Assembly: GCA_036675645.1 (NCBI GenBank)
Contig: JAKFEP010000023.1
Location: forward strand, 1-5,885
Reading direction: 5' to 3'
DNA length: 5,885 nt
Source of the DNA: Methylotenera_A sp036675645
Lineage (GTDB): Bacteria > Pseudomonadota > Gammaproteobacteria > Burkholderiales > Methylophilaceae
Below are positions 1-5,885 of the stretch, one piece after another; the first letter of the stretch is position 1, and every line of letters starts with the position of its first letter. The position numbers and the translations under genes are program-made. Below the pieces are notes generated by a model. It was not told the origin of the DNA. It saw only the letters and a program-made list of their open reading frames with translations, and searched no databases.

Positions 1-1
1 T

Positions 2-682
2 TTGGGTGTGGCGATATTTTTATACCAAACATCAGCTAGCCCAGCCGAAACAACTTTAATCGTACCGTTTTTTAAATCCTTGGTGCTGCCTTTAGGTGCT
101 GTGGGTTTTATTGTGCTGACTTATTTAGTGATTGTGGGTTCTAGCAACGCAGTAAATCTGACTGATGGGCTAGATGGTTTGGCGATTATGCCTACAGTAA
201 TGGTGGGTAGCGCCTTGGCTATTTTTGCCTATGTGGCGGGGCATTTGTATTTTTCTAAATATTTAGGCATCCCTTATGTGGCAGGTGCGGGCGAGCTGAT
301 GGTATTTTGCGCTGCTATGGCTGGCGCTGGTTTAGGCTTCTTATGGTTCAACGCATATCCAGCCGAGGTGTTCATGGGCGATGTTGGAGCGTTGGCTTTA
401 GGCGCGGCATTGGGTGTGGTGGCGGTGATTGTGCGCCAGGAAATCGTACTATTCATTATGGGTGGCGTGTTTGTGGTAGAGACGTTTTCAGTAGCCATAC
501 AGGTGATGTATTTCAAATACACCAAATACAAAACGGGCATTGGCCAGCGCATTTTTTTAATGGCCCCACTGCATCATCATTATGAGCAAAAAGGCTGGAA
601 AGAAACGCAAGTCGTGGTGCGGTTCTGGATTATTACCATGATGCTGGTGTTAATCGGGCTGGCTACCTTGAAGTTAAGATAA
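2..682 (+). CDS. mraY: MraY, phospho-MurNAc-pentapeptide transferase (3' part; start lies upstream of the window)
   Basis: MraY is an integral inner-membrane enzyme. It transfers phospho-MurNAc-pentapeptide from the UDP precursor to undecaprenyl phosphate, making lipid I. The last 226 codons are visible out of about 360 usual for the family, so the N-terminal third, including the catalytic Asp-Asp pair, is outside the window. Family motifs, numbered within the fragment: NLTDGLDGLA at 52-61, FMGDVGALALG at 124-134 (carrying the third conserved catalytic-site Asp), and the cytoplasmic-loop motif MAPLHHHYE at 187-195, followed by KGWKETQVVVRFWI. Hydrophobic segments alternate with short loops, roughly at 30-47, 98-115, 133-145, 147-168 and 206-222. 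The ending VLIGLATLKLR closely resembles the E. coli end as I recall it. The loop at 172-185 is longer than in E. coli, a form I associate with betaproteobacteria. The gene ends with TAA. The first visible codon is TTG, read here as internal leucine, not a start. Confidence 0.98.
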   Translation: MGVAIFLYQTSASPAETTLIVPFFKSLVLPLGAVGFIVLTYLVIVGSSNAVNLTDGLDGLAIMPTVMVGSALAIFAYVAGHLYFSKYLGIPYVAGAGELMVFCAAMAGAGLGFLWFNAYPAEVFMGDVGALALGAALGVVAVIVRQEIVLFIMGGVFVVETFSVAIQVMYFKYTKYKTGIGQRIFLMAPLHHHYEQKGWKETQVVVRFWIITMMLVLIGLATLKLR

Positions 683-725
683 ATGAATTCAAGTGAAATT
701 AGGTTAAGTGAGATCAAGTTAAACA
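671..725 (+). repeat. Four AAGT-type short direct repeats across the mraY end and mraY-murD spacer
   Basis: Four similar 10-mers begin at 671 (AAGTTAAGAT), 691 (AAGTGAAATT), 706 (AAGTGAGATC) and 716 (AAGTTAAACA), with start-to-start distances of 20, 15 and 10 bases. The first spans the mraY stop codon; the others fill most of the 44-base spacer at 683-726. That spacer is the only non-coding gap of any size in the window. I see no inverted repeat, no run of T that would suggest a terminator, and no well-spaced -35/-10 pair. The repeat is degenerate and may be chance in AT-rich sequence; no function is assigned. Confidence 0.4.
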
Positions 726-726
726 A

Positions 727-2106
727 ATGAAACTGCAATTACAAAATAAACGGGTATTGGTGCTGGGGCTAGGTGAAACTGGCCTATCTGCGTTGCGTTG
801 GCTAGACACCCAAGGGGCGATCCTCAGCGTGGCTGATTCACGCGATAACCCACCTAATCTGGACGATCTGATCCAAAGAATGCCGCAGATTGCGGTGCAT
901 ACTGGTACGTTTAAAGAAAATATATTGTTGCAGGCAGATGTCATTGTGATTAGCCCGGGCGTGGCCTTAAGTGAACCTGCCGTACAGGCAGCCATTCAAG
1001 CTGGCATCCCCTTGGTAGGGGATGTTGAGTTGTTTGCGCAGCATCGGCCGCTGACTTCTAAAGTGATTGGCATTACCGGTTCCAATGGTAAAACCACAGT
1101 GACCACAATGGTGGGCGAAATTTGCAAAGCGGCCGGTTTAAAAACCATTGTAGCAGGCAACATTGGCTTGCCAGTGTTGGATACTTTTAGCATGGAGGCA
1201 CCAGATGTGTATGTGCTGGAGCTTTCCAGTTTTCAACTGGAAACCACCTCTAGCTTGATGTTGGATGCAGCCAGTGTGCTGAATGTCAGCGAAGACCACA
1301 TGGATAGATACAGCGGTATTGCCGAGTATGCTGCAGCTAAAGCACGCATGCTAAAACATGCAAAAGTTGCGGTATTAAATCGTGATGACGTGGTTTCTTT
1401 TGGCTTGGCAAATGCTAATACAGTCACTTTTGGCCTCAATACAGCGCCTACTATCAGAGATTTTGGCTTGATTGAACATAAAGGGGAATACTACTTAACC
1501 AGCGGTCAGCGCAAAATATGCAAGACCAGTAGCCTGAAAATTACCGGCCAGCATAATGTGTCCAATGCGCTGGCTGCGGCCGCCCTATGCTTCGCGGCCG
1601 GCATAGAAAAATCTACCTTAGTATTAGCTTTGCAAGATTTTAAAGGGTTGCCGCACCGCGTTGAGTGGGTGGACAGTATCAATGATGTGGATTATTACGA
1701 TGACTCCAAAGGCACCAATGTAGGCGCCACTTGCGCGGCAATTCTAGGTATGACAAAAAACAGCCTGCCGCAAAAAACCGTGTTAATAGCGGGTGGCGAT
1801 GGCAAAGGCCAGGATTTTTCACCCTTAGCCGACGCAGTGCAAGCCAATAGCCGTGCTGTGGTGCTCATGGGCCGTGATGCAAAATTAATAGAAAGCGTGT
1901 TGTTGCCGACGAATATTCCTTTGTACCATGCAGCAGATTTGCCTGAGGCTGTAAACATTGCCAAAAAACTTGCCAACGTTGGTGATGCGGTATTACTTTC
2001 GCCAGCGTGTGCCAGTTTTGATATGTTTAAAAACTATGTGCATCGTGCGGAAGTATTCATCGCAGCGGTTAAACAGCTAAAAAGCCAGCAGGTGGCAACA
2101 TGCTGA
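727..2106 (+). CDS. murD: MurD, UDP-N-acetylmuramoyl-L-alanine--D-glutamate ligase
   Basis: MurD is a cytoplasmic ATP-dependent ligase that adds D-glutamate to UDP-MurNAc-L-Ala. The 459 residues fit the usual length (about 440-460). The three-domain Mur ligase layout is visible. The N-terminal nucleotide-binding fold begins KRVLVLGLGETGLSALRWL (8-26). The central ATPase domain has the P-loop GITGSNGKTT (115-124), ELSSFQLE (165-172), NVSEDHMDRY (186-195) and a lysine at 205 aligning with the carbamylated lysine of E. coli MurD. GQHNVSNALAA (274-284) and PHRVEW (309-314) follow. The C-terminal D-Glu binding domain has DDSKGTN (325-331), AGGDGKG (355-361) and LSPACASFDMFKNY (424-437). DSKGTN and SPACASFD distinguish it from MurC, MurE and MurF. 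The ATG at 727 places the Rossmann strand at the normal distance from the N-terminus. No good Shine-Dalgarno precedes it: the nearest purine run, AGTGAG at 707-712, is 14 bases away. The leader is A-rich and probably unstructured. Confidence 0.98.
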   Translation: MKLQLQNKRVLVLGLGETGLSALRWLDTQGAILSVADSRDNPPNLDDLIQRMPQIAVHTGTFKENILLQADVIVISPGVALSEPAVQAAIQAGIPLVGDVELFAQHRPLTSKVIGITGSNGKTTVTTMVGEICKAAGLKTIVAGNIGLPVLDTFSMEAPDVYVLELSSFQLETTSSLMLDAASVLNVSEDHMDRYSGIAEYAAAKARMLKHAKVAVLNRDDVVSFGLANANTVTFGLNTAPTIRDFGLIEHKGEYYLTSGQRKICKTSSLKITGQHNVSNALAAAALCFAAGIEKSTLVLALQDFKGLPHRVEWVDSINDVDYYDDSKGTNVGATCAAILGMTKNSLPQKTVLIAGGDGKGQDFSPLADAVQANSRAVVLMGRDAKLIESVLLPTNIPLYHAADLPEAVNIAKKLANVGDAVLLSPACASFDMFKNYVHRAEVFIAAVKQLKSQQVATC

Positions 2107-2110
2107 GGAA
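2104..2110 (+). promoter_or_regulatory. ftsW ribosome binding site overlapping the murD stop
   Basis: TGAGGAA contains the murD stop codon TGA (2104-2106) and an AGGA core (2106-2109) placed 7 bases before the ftsW ATG at 2117. A ribosome ending on murD would cover this site, which favours coupled translation. It also supports the ATG at 2117 over the in-frame ATG at 2132, whose upstream sequence is CCCCGTA. Confidence 0.75.
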
Positions 2111-2116
2111 TTTTAA

Positions 2117-3283
2117 ATGTTAAGCCCCGTAATGAATAGCCGTGAGCGCATTAACGCACCTAGCTACGACCAAATGTTGCTGTGGGTGACATTTATCCTA
2201 TTGGGCCTGGGACTCGTCATGGTGTATTCATCCTCGATTGCGATTGCCGAGGCTGATAAAAATGTGGGTAATCAAAGTACCTATTATTTAATTCGCCAAG
2301 CCATCTTTATTTGTGTGGGCCTAGCCACAGCGTTTGCATCGTTCCAAATCCCGATTGCCTGGTGGCAAAAATCAGCACCCTATTTATTTTTATTTGGCTT
2401 GTTTTTGCTGGTGCTAGTGCTTATCCCTGGGGTGGGACGTAACGTGAATGGTAGCCAGCGCTGGCTATCGTTATTCGTGATTAATCTGCAACCGTCAGAG
2501 CTGGTGAAATTATTTGCCGCCATGTATGTGGCCGATTACGCCGTACGCAAGGCGCCGCAGATGGATAGCTTTTTGCGCGGTTTTTTACCGATGGTGGCGG
2601 TGATGGTGTTGGTGGGCTTCCTGCTGCTGCGTGAACCTGATTTTGGTGCGTTTGCGGTAATCGCAGCCATTTCTATTTCTATTTTATGGCTAGGTGGCAT
2701 CAACGCCAAAATTTTTGCTGGCTTACTGGCTTTGTTACCAGTGGCTATTTACTTTTTGATTTGGAGTTCGCCATACCGTTTGCAGCGTGTGATTGGGTTT
2801 ATGGATCCATGGGCAGACCCTTATGGCAAAGGTTACCAGCTATCCCATGCGCTGATTGCTTTTGGCCGCGGTGAATGGTTTGGCGTCGGCTTGGGCGCCA
2901 GTGTGGAGAAGTTACTGTATCTACCCGAAGCGCATACCGATTTTTTACTGGCGGTGATCGCTGAAGAGCTGGGTTTTGTTGGCGTGCTCACTGTCCTGGG
3001 TTTGTTTATATGGATAGTGATACGCGCGTTTGGTATCGGCAAAGAGGCCGTGGCAAACGAACGTTATTTTGCTGCTTTGTTAGCGCAAGGTTTAGGGGTG
3101 TGGATAGGCGTACAGGCCATTATTAACATTGGGGTCAATATGGGCGTGTTGCCTACTAAGGGTTTAACGCTGCCGCTGTTGTCATTTGGCGGCAGTGGTA
3201 TCTTGGCTAATTGCATCGCCATGGCGGTATTGCTGCGCATTGATTATGAGAATAGGCGTTTGCAAAGAGGGCTTCCCGCATGA
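2117..3283 (+). CDS. ftsW: FtsW, septal peptidoglycan glycosyltransferase (SEDS family)
   Basis: FtsW is a polytopic inner-membrane SEDS protein. Together with the class B penicillin-binding protein FtsI it polymerises lipid II into septal peptidoglycan. The 388 residues begin with a short cytoplasmic tail (1-19), and about ten hydrophobic segments follow. SEDS landmarks: MVYSSS (35-40), GVGRNVNGSQRWL (105-117), QPSELVK (125-131), LREPDFG (171-177), DPYGKGYQLSHALIAFGRG (234-252), GVGLGASVEKLLYLPEAHTDF (256-276) and LPTKGLTLPLLSFGGSG (345-361). Asp275 in HTDF aligns with the Asp thought to be catalytic in FtsW and RodA. The ending LLRIDYENRR and the position between murD and murG point to FtsW and not RodA, which usually sits with mrdA. 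The protein is shorter than E. coli FtsW (414 residues), mainly because its N-terminal tail is shorter. No frameshift or missing motif is seen. Confidence 0.97.
   Translation: MLSPVMNSRERINAPSYDQMLLWVTFILLGLGLVMVYSSSIAIAEADKNVGNQSTYYLIRQAIFICVGLATAFASFQIPIAWWQKSAPYLFLFGLFLLVLVLIPGVGRNVNGSQRWLSLFVINLQPSELVKLFAAMYVADYAVRKAPQMDSFLRGFLPMVAVMVLVGFLLLREPDFGAFAVIAAISISILWLGGINAKIFAGLLALLPVAIYFLIWSSPYRLQRVIGFMDPWADPYGKGYQLSHALIAFGRGEWFGVGLGASVEKLLYLPEAHTDFLLAVIAEELGFVGVLTVLGLFIWIVIRAFGIGKEAVANERYFAALLAQGLGVWIGVQAIINIGVNMGVLPTKGLTLPLLSFGGSGILANCIAMAVLLRIDYENRRLQRGLPA
3266..3271 (+). promoter_or_regulatory. murG ribosome binding site inside the end of ftsW
   Basis: AGAGGG lies in the last codons of ftsW, with GAGG (3267-3270) ending 9 bases before the ATG at 3280. 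The sequence there is ATGATG, so the ATG at 3283 is an alternative start one codon later. Both are compatible with this site, and they differ by a single methionine. Confidence 0.65.
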
Positions 3284-4374
3284 TGTTCTCTTCACCAATT
3301 ACACAATTTGGCTCTGGCACCCTGCTGGTCATGGCAGGCGGCACAGGCGGCCATGTCTATCCGGCGATGGCGGTGGCTGATTACATGCAGCAGCATGGTT
3401 GGAACATTGTGTGGTTGTGCACCGAAGGCGGCATGGAAAATAAGTTGGTAGAAGGCAAGGATTATAAAAAAGCCATGATGACGATGCGTGGTGTGCGTGG
3501 TAAAGGCTTTCTTGGCTGGTTGTTGTTACCAATTAAGTTAGCCACTGCATTTAAGCAAAGCATGGCGGCTATTCGCCAGCATAAGCCAAACGTGGTGTTG
3601 GGCATGGGCGGTTTTGCGGCTTTCCCCGGTGGCTTAATGGCAAAGTTATTAGGCAAACCACTAGTCATCCATGAGCAAAACTCGATTGCTGGCCTGACCA
3701 ATAAAACATTGAGTCTCGTTGCGGATCAGGTGTTAGCCGCATTCCCATCTGCATTCAGAAATAAGGCGATATTGGTGGGCAATCCGGTACGGCACGAAAT
3801 TACACAGCTAGCCTCTCCGCAACATCGATATAGTGTCCGCACTGGCAAACTTAAAGTGTTGGTGGTAGGTGGAAGTTTAGGCGCACAGGCATTAAATGAG
3901 GTGCTGCCCAAGGCTTTGGCAGCTTTGCCGGAAAATTCACGACCAGAAGTGATCCACCAAGCTGGCGAGAAACATATTGCTGCCCTGCAAGCCAATTATC
4001 ATGCGGCCTCTGTGACAGCAGAAACAAAAGCCTTTATTAACAATATGGCAGACATGTATGCATGGGCAGATGTGGTGATTTGCCGCGCCGGCGCGCTGAC
4101 GGTGGCTGAGCTTGCGTGTGTGGGTGTGGCCAGTGTATTGGTGCCCTTCCCGCATGCGGTGGATGACCACCAAACCTATAACGCTAAATACTTAAGCGAT
4201 GCGGGTGCGGCAAAATTGATCCAGCAATCTGAATTTTCTGTGGCAAAAGCCACTGAAATTTTACAGGGTTTAACGCGCGAAATTTGCTTAGATATGGCGA
4301 TTAAAGCCAAGCAGCTGGCCAAGCCTGAAGCGACTGCAACAGTTGCAAAAATTTGCATGGAAGTTGCAAGATGA
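3280..4374 (+). CDS. murG: MurG, UDP-GlcNAc:lipid I N-acetylglucosaminyltransferase
   Basis: MurG is a peripheral enzyme on the cytoplasmic face of the inner membrane. It transfers GlcNAc from UDP-GlcNAc to lipid I, giving lipid II, the substrate of FtsW. Its 364 residues match the usual 350-365. Two Rossmann domains (GT-B fold, family GT28) are visible. The N-terminal, lipid-I-binding half has VMAGGTGGHVYPAMAVA (17-33), VLGMGGFAAFPGGL (106-119), HEQNSIAGLTN (131-141) and VGNPVR (166-171). The C-terminal, UDP-GlcNAc-binding half has VVGGSLGAQALNE (195-207), HQAGE (226-230), CRAGALTVAELA (268-279) and PHAVDDHQTYNA (291-302). The last motif has His297-Gln298 where E. coli has two glutamines, a variant I recall as common outside enterobacteria. 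The start overlaps the ftsW stop (ATGA), suggesting translational coupling. The N-terminus carries about 12 residues before the first strand, slightly more than in E. coli. Confidence 0.98.
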   Translation: MMFSSPITQFGSGTLLVMAGGTGGHVYPAMAVADYMQQHGWNIVWLCTEGGMENKLVEGKDYKKAMMTMRGVRGKGFLGWLLLPIKLATAFKQSMAAIRQHKPNVVLGMGGFAAFPGGLMAKLLGKPLVIHEQNSIAGLTNKTLSLVADQVLAAFPSAFRNKAILVGNPVRHEITQLASPQHRYSVRTGKLKVLVVGGSLGAQALNEVLPKALAALPENSRPEVIHQAGEKHIAALQANYHAASVTAETKAFINNMADMYAWADVVICRAGALTVAELACVGVASVLVPFPHAVDDHQTYNAKYLSDAGAAKLIQQSEFSVAKATEILQGLTREICLDMAIKAKQLAKPEATATVAKICMEVAR

Positions 4375-4391
4375 TGCGGAGGTCTTTGTGA
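4371..4391 (+). other. Six-codon mini-ORF (MMRRSL) bridging the murG stop and the murC start
   Basis: ATGATG overlaps the murG stop codon TGA (4372-4374). It opens the frame ATG ATG CGG AGG TCT TTG TGA, whose stop (4389-4391) overlaps the murC GTG (4388-4390). The murC Shine-Dalgarno GGAGG is embedded in it as two adjacent arginine codons, CGG and AGG. GGAAG at 4359-4363 lies 7 bases before its first ATG. This arrangement is read directly from the sequence. A role in passing ribosomes from murG to murC is inference, and chance is quite possible for so short an ORF. Confidence 0.3.
4378..4382 (+). promoter_or_regulatory. murC ribosome binding site (decides the GTG start)
   Basis: GGAGG is the strongest Shine-Dalgarno core seen in the window and sits 5 bases before the GTG at 4388. 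The murC reading frame is open further upstream to a TTG at 4343, but that region overlaps the end of murG. It contains no ATG in frame and encodes sequence unlike MurC (WKLQDDAEVF). The site therefore supports GTG 4388 as the true start. Confidence 0.8.
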
Positions 4392-5803
4392 AACATAAGG
4401 TAAAAAATATCCACTTTGTGGGCATCGGTGGCGCCGGCATGAGTGGTATTGCTGAAGTGCTACTTAACTTGGATTTCAAAGTTTCAGGCTCAGACTTGGC
4501 TAAAAACGCAACGACTAAGCGCTTAACTGATTTTGGTGCCAAGATTTATCAGGGCCACGCAACAGAAAATTTAAACGCAGCCGACGTGGTGGTGGTATCA
4601 AGTGCAGTGAACGAACAAAATCCGGAAATTATCGCCGCGCGTGCCAAAAGCATTCCTGTCATACCACGCGCCTTGATGTTGGCGGAATTAATGCGCTTCA
4701 GGCAGGGCATTGCGGTTGCGGGCACGCATGGCAAAACGACAACAACCAGCCTGATCGCCAGTATTTTGGCAGAAGCGGGTATGGACCCGACCTTTGTCAT
4801 TGGTGGCAAGTTGGAAGCTGCCAGCGCCAATGCACGTTTAGGGACTGGCGAATGGATAGTCGCGGAAGCAGATGAATCGGATGCGTCGTTCTTACATTTA
4901 ACGCCAGTGATGGCTGTGGTCACGAATATCGATCAAGACCACATGGACACGTATGAACATAGCTTTGATAAATTAAAAAGTGCCTTCGTGGAGTTTTTGC
5001 AGCAATTGCCGTTTTGGGGCATGGCGGTAGTATGCGTGGATGACGCGAATATTCGCGAAATCTTGCCGCGCGTCACCAAGCCGGTAATGACCTATGGCAT
5101 GAGTGAAGAAGCGCGTATTCGCGCCACCAATGTACGTGCCGATCACGGCAAAATGCACTTTACTGTGTCTCGTGTGAATGGTGTAACCACCACATTTGAC
5201 GTTACCTTAAATTTACCTGGCAATCATTATGTGCTGAATGCCTTGGCAGCGATTGCCATTGCTAGCGAATTGAATGTGGCTGATCAACATATCATTAAGG
5301 CCTTGGCCGAGTTTAAAGGCGTCGGTCGCAGGTTTGAACGCTACGGTGAAATCGCAACGGCAAGCGGTACCTTTACATTGATTGATGACTACGGCCATCA
5401 CCCAGTGGAAATGCAGGCAGTGATTGCGGCTGCACGCGATGCCTTTCCAAATCGGCGCTTGGTCATGGCGTTTCAACCACATCGGTTTACACGCACCAGG
5501 GATTGCTTTGAAGACTTTGTACGGGTGCTTTCTAGTGCGGATGTCGTGTTGCTCACAGAAGTCTATTCAGCAGGCGAGGCGCCGATTGTGGCGGCCGATA
5601 CGCGCAGCCTGATCCGCGCGATTCGTATCGCAGGCAAGGTAGAGCCACAATTGGTAGAAACCACCGATGCTTTGCCACAGGCCATTTTAAGTGCTGTACA
5701 AGCGGGTGATGTGGTGATTGTGATGGGTGCAGGCTCGATTGGGCAAGTTGCTGCCCGCACTAAGGATTTAGCTAACGACTTAGCAAAGGGGACTGCAGTT
5801 TGA
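4388..5803 (+). CDS. murC: MurC, UDP-N-acetylmuramate--L-alanine ligase
   Basis: MurC is the cytoplasmic ATP-dependent ligase that adds the first amino acid, L-alanine, to UDP-MurNAc. From GTG 4388 the protein has 471 residues, within the family range (about 460-490). Motifs in that numbering: the N-terminal UDP-binding Rossmann fold IHFVGIGGAGMSGIAEVLL (8-26); P-loop AGTHGKTTTT (111-120); EADESDASF (160-168); NIDQDHMDTY (180-189); LPGNHYVLNALAA (276-288); KGVGRRFE (310-317); DDYGHHPVE (333-341); FQPHRFTRT (362-370); and MGAGSIG (446-452). GIGGAGMSG, DYGHHP and QPHRFTRT separate MurC from MurD, MurE and MurF. DYGHHP also occurs in Mpl, the murein tripeptide recycling ligase, but Mpl lacks this operon context and shows a different N-terminus. 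The GTG start is supported by GGAGG 5 bases upstream and by the close fit of MKHKVKNIHFVGIGG to family N-termini. The coding sequence overlaps the murB start by one base. Confidence 0.97.
   Translation: MKHKVKNIHFVGIGGAGMSGIAEVLLNLDFKVSGSDLAKNATTKRLTDFGAKIYQGHATENLNAADVVVVSSAVNEQNPEIIAARAKSIPVIPRALMLAELMRFRQGIAVAGTHGKTTTTSLIASILAEAGMDPTFVIGGKLEAASANARLGTGEWIVAEADESDASFLHLTPVMAVVTNIDQDHMDTYEHSFDKLKSAFVEFLQQLPFWGMAVVCVDDANIREILPRVTKPVMTYGMSEEARIRATNVRADHGKMHFTVSRVNGVTTTFDVTLNLPGNHYVLNALAAIAIASELNVADQHIIKALAEFKGVGRRFERYGEIATASGTFTLIDDYGHHPVEMQAVIAAARDAFPNRRLVMAFQPHRFTRTRDCFEDFVRVLSSADVVLLTEVYSAGEAPIVAADTRSLIRAIRIAGKVEPQLVETTDALPQAILSAVQAGDVVIVMGAGSIGQVAARTKDLANDLAKGTAV
5787..5792 (+). promoter_or_regulatory. 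murB ribosome binding site inside the end of murC
   Basis: AGGGGA lies within the final codons of murC, 10 bases before the murB ATG at 5803. The murC stop and murB start share one base (TGATG), so translation of the two genes is probably coupled. Confidence 0.6.
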
Positions 5804-5885
5804 TGGCACAGCTCATCACTAGCTCGCAATTACTTCGCAACGAGCCACTGGCACGCTACACCAGTTGGCGCGTGGGCGGCAAGGC
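5803..5885 (+). CDS. murB: MurB, UDP-N-acetylenolpyruvoylglucosamine reductase (5' end only; runs off the window)
   Basis: MurB is a cytoplasmic FAD enzyme that uses NADPH to reduce UDP-GlcNAc-enolpyruvate to UDP-MurNAc, the substrate of the neighbouring MurC. Only 27 codons are visible: MAQLITSSQLLRNEPLARYT followed by SWRVGGK. The stretch EPLARYTSWRVGG (residues 14-26) matches the MurB N-terminal signature of the type PLxxHTSWRxGG, here with Tyr for the commoner His, and leads into the FAD-binding domain. It starts one base inside the murC stop codon (TGATG). The order murG-murC-murB fits dcw clusters of betaproteobacteria and other bacteria, in which ddl and ftsQ usually follow. The fragment is too short to judge integrity or to see the FAD- and substrate-binding residues, so the name rests on the N-terminal signature plus position. 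Confidence 0.9.
   Translation, partial: MAQLITSSQLLRNEPLARYTSWRVGGK

Noticed and set aside
2..4. TTG at position 2 as a start codon for mraY
   Set aside because: The reading frame is simply cut by the window edge. A start here would remove the first third of MraY, including its catalytic Asp pair.
668..726. Possible promoter in the mraY-murD spacer (TTGAAG at 668 as -35)
   Set aside because: No acceptable -10 hexamer lies 16-18 bases downstream (AAGTGA is there), and the gene order supports read-through from upstream.
1577..1600. GC-only 7-bp inverted repeat (CGGCCGC / GCGGCCG, 10-base loop) inside murD
   Set aside because: It encodes alanine-rich residues of the conserved MurD core, has no T-run after it and is easily produced by repeated GCG/GCC alanine codons. 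It is not a terminator.
4096..4173. MurG motif PHAVDDHQTYNA differing from the E. coli form, considered as a possible active-site change
   Set aside because: The second glutamine and the surrounding residues are kept, and the DDHQ form is, as I recall, widespread in MurG proteins, so it is not a sign of altered function.
4343..4387. In-frame upstream extension of murC from TTG 4343 (15 extra residues)
   Set aside because: It overlaps the end of murG, starts with TTG, has no good ribosome binding site of its own and does not resemble MurC N-termini. GTG 4388 with GGAGG at the right distance is better.
4549..4923. Longest minus-strand open frame (124 residues) opposite murC
   Set aside because: It lies wholly opposite a well-supported MurC coding region, has a low-complexity composition typical of an antisense shadow and resembles no family I know. 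The other antisense frames were dropped for the same reason.

Overview
The window is a conserved stretch of a bacterial division and cell wall (dcw) gene cluster. It holds six plus-strand genes in the order mraY (3' part), murD, ftsW, murG, murC, murB (5' end). Both edge genes are cut by the window. The gene order, the form of the proteins (for example the MraY loop KYTKYKTGIGQRIF before MAPLHHHYE, and FtsW ending LSFGGSGILANC...LLRIDYENR) and the moderate base composition (roughly half GC by eye) suggest a Gram-negative proteobacterium. A betaproteobacterium is most likely, possibly a Methylophilaceae-like methylotroph. That placement is from memory of family sequences, not from a search.

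Layout: mraY ends at 682. A 44-base AT-rich spacer, the only real gap in the window, separates it from murD (727-2106). ftsW (2117-3283) follows after 10 bases, and its Shine-Dalgarno begins on the murD stop codon. murG (3280-4374) overlaps the ftsW stop by 4 bases (ATGA). murC (4388-5803) begins with GTG, 13 bases after the murG stop and behind a strong GGAGG. murB starts at 5803, overlapping the murC stop by one base (TGATG), and runs off the end after 27 codons. Every gene is on one strand with little or no space between them, which indicates a single polycistronic message. I see no convincing internal promoter or terminator.

The genes cover the cytoplasmic and membrane steps of peptidoglycan precursor synthesis. 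MurB reduces the UDP-GlcNAc-enolpyruvate intermediate to UDP-MurNAc, MurC adds L-Ala, and MurD adds D-Glu. MraY moves the finished UDP-MurNAc-pentapeptide onto undecaprenyl phosphate (lipid I), MurG adds GlcNAc (lipid II), and FtsW polymerises lipid II at the septum. All family motifs that should lie inside the window are present, and no gene looks broken.

I found no undescribed system, mobile element, RNA gene or CRISPR array. The few points worth a second look concern translation signals at the gene junctions: a six-codon mini-ORF bridging murG and murC, and a spaced AAGT-type repeat in the mraY-murD spacer.
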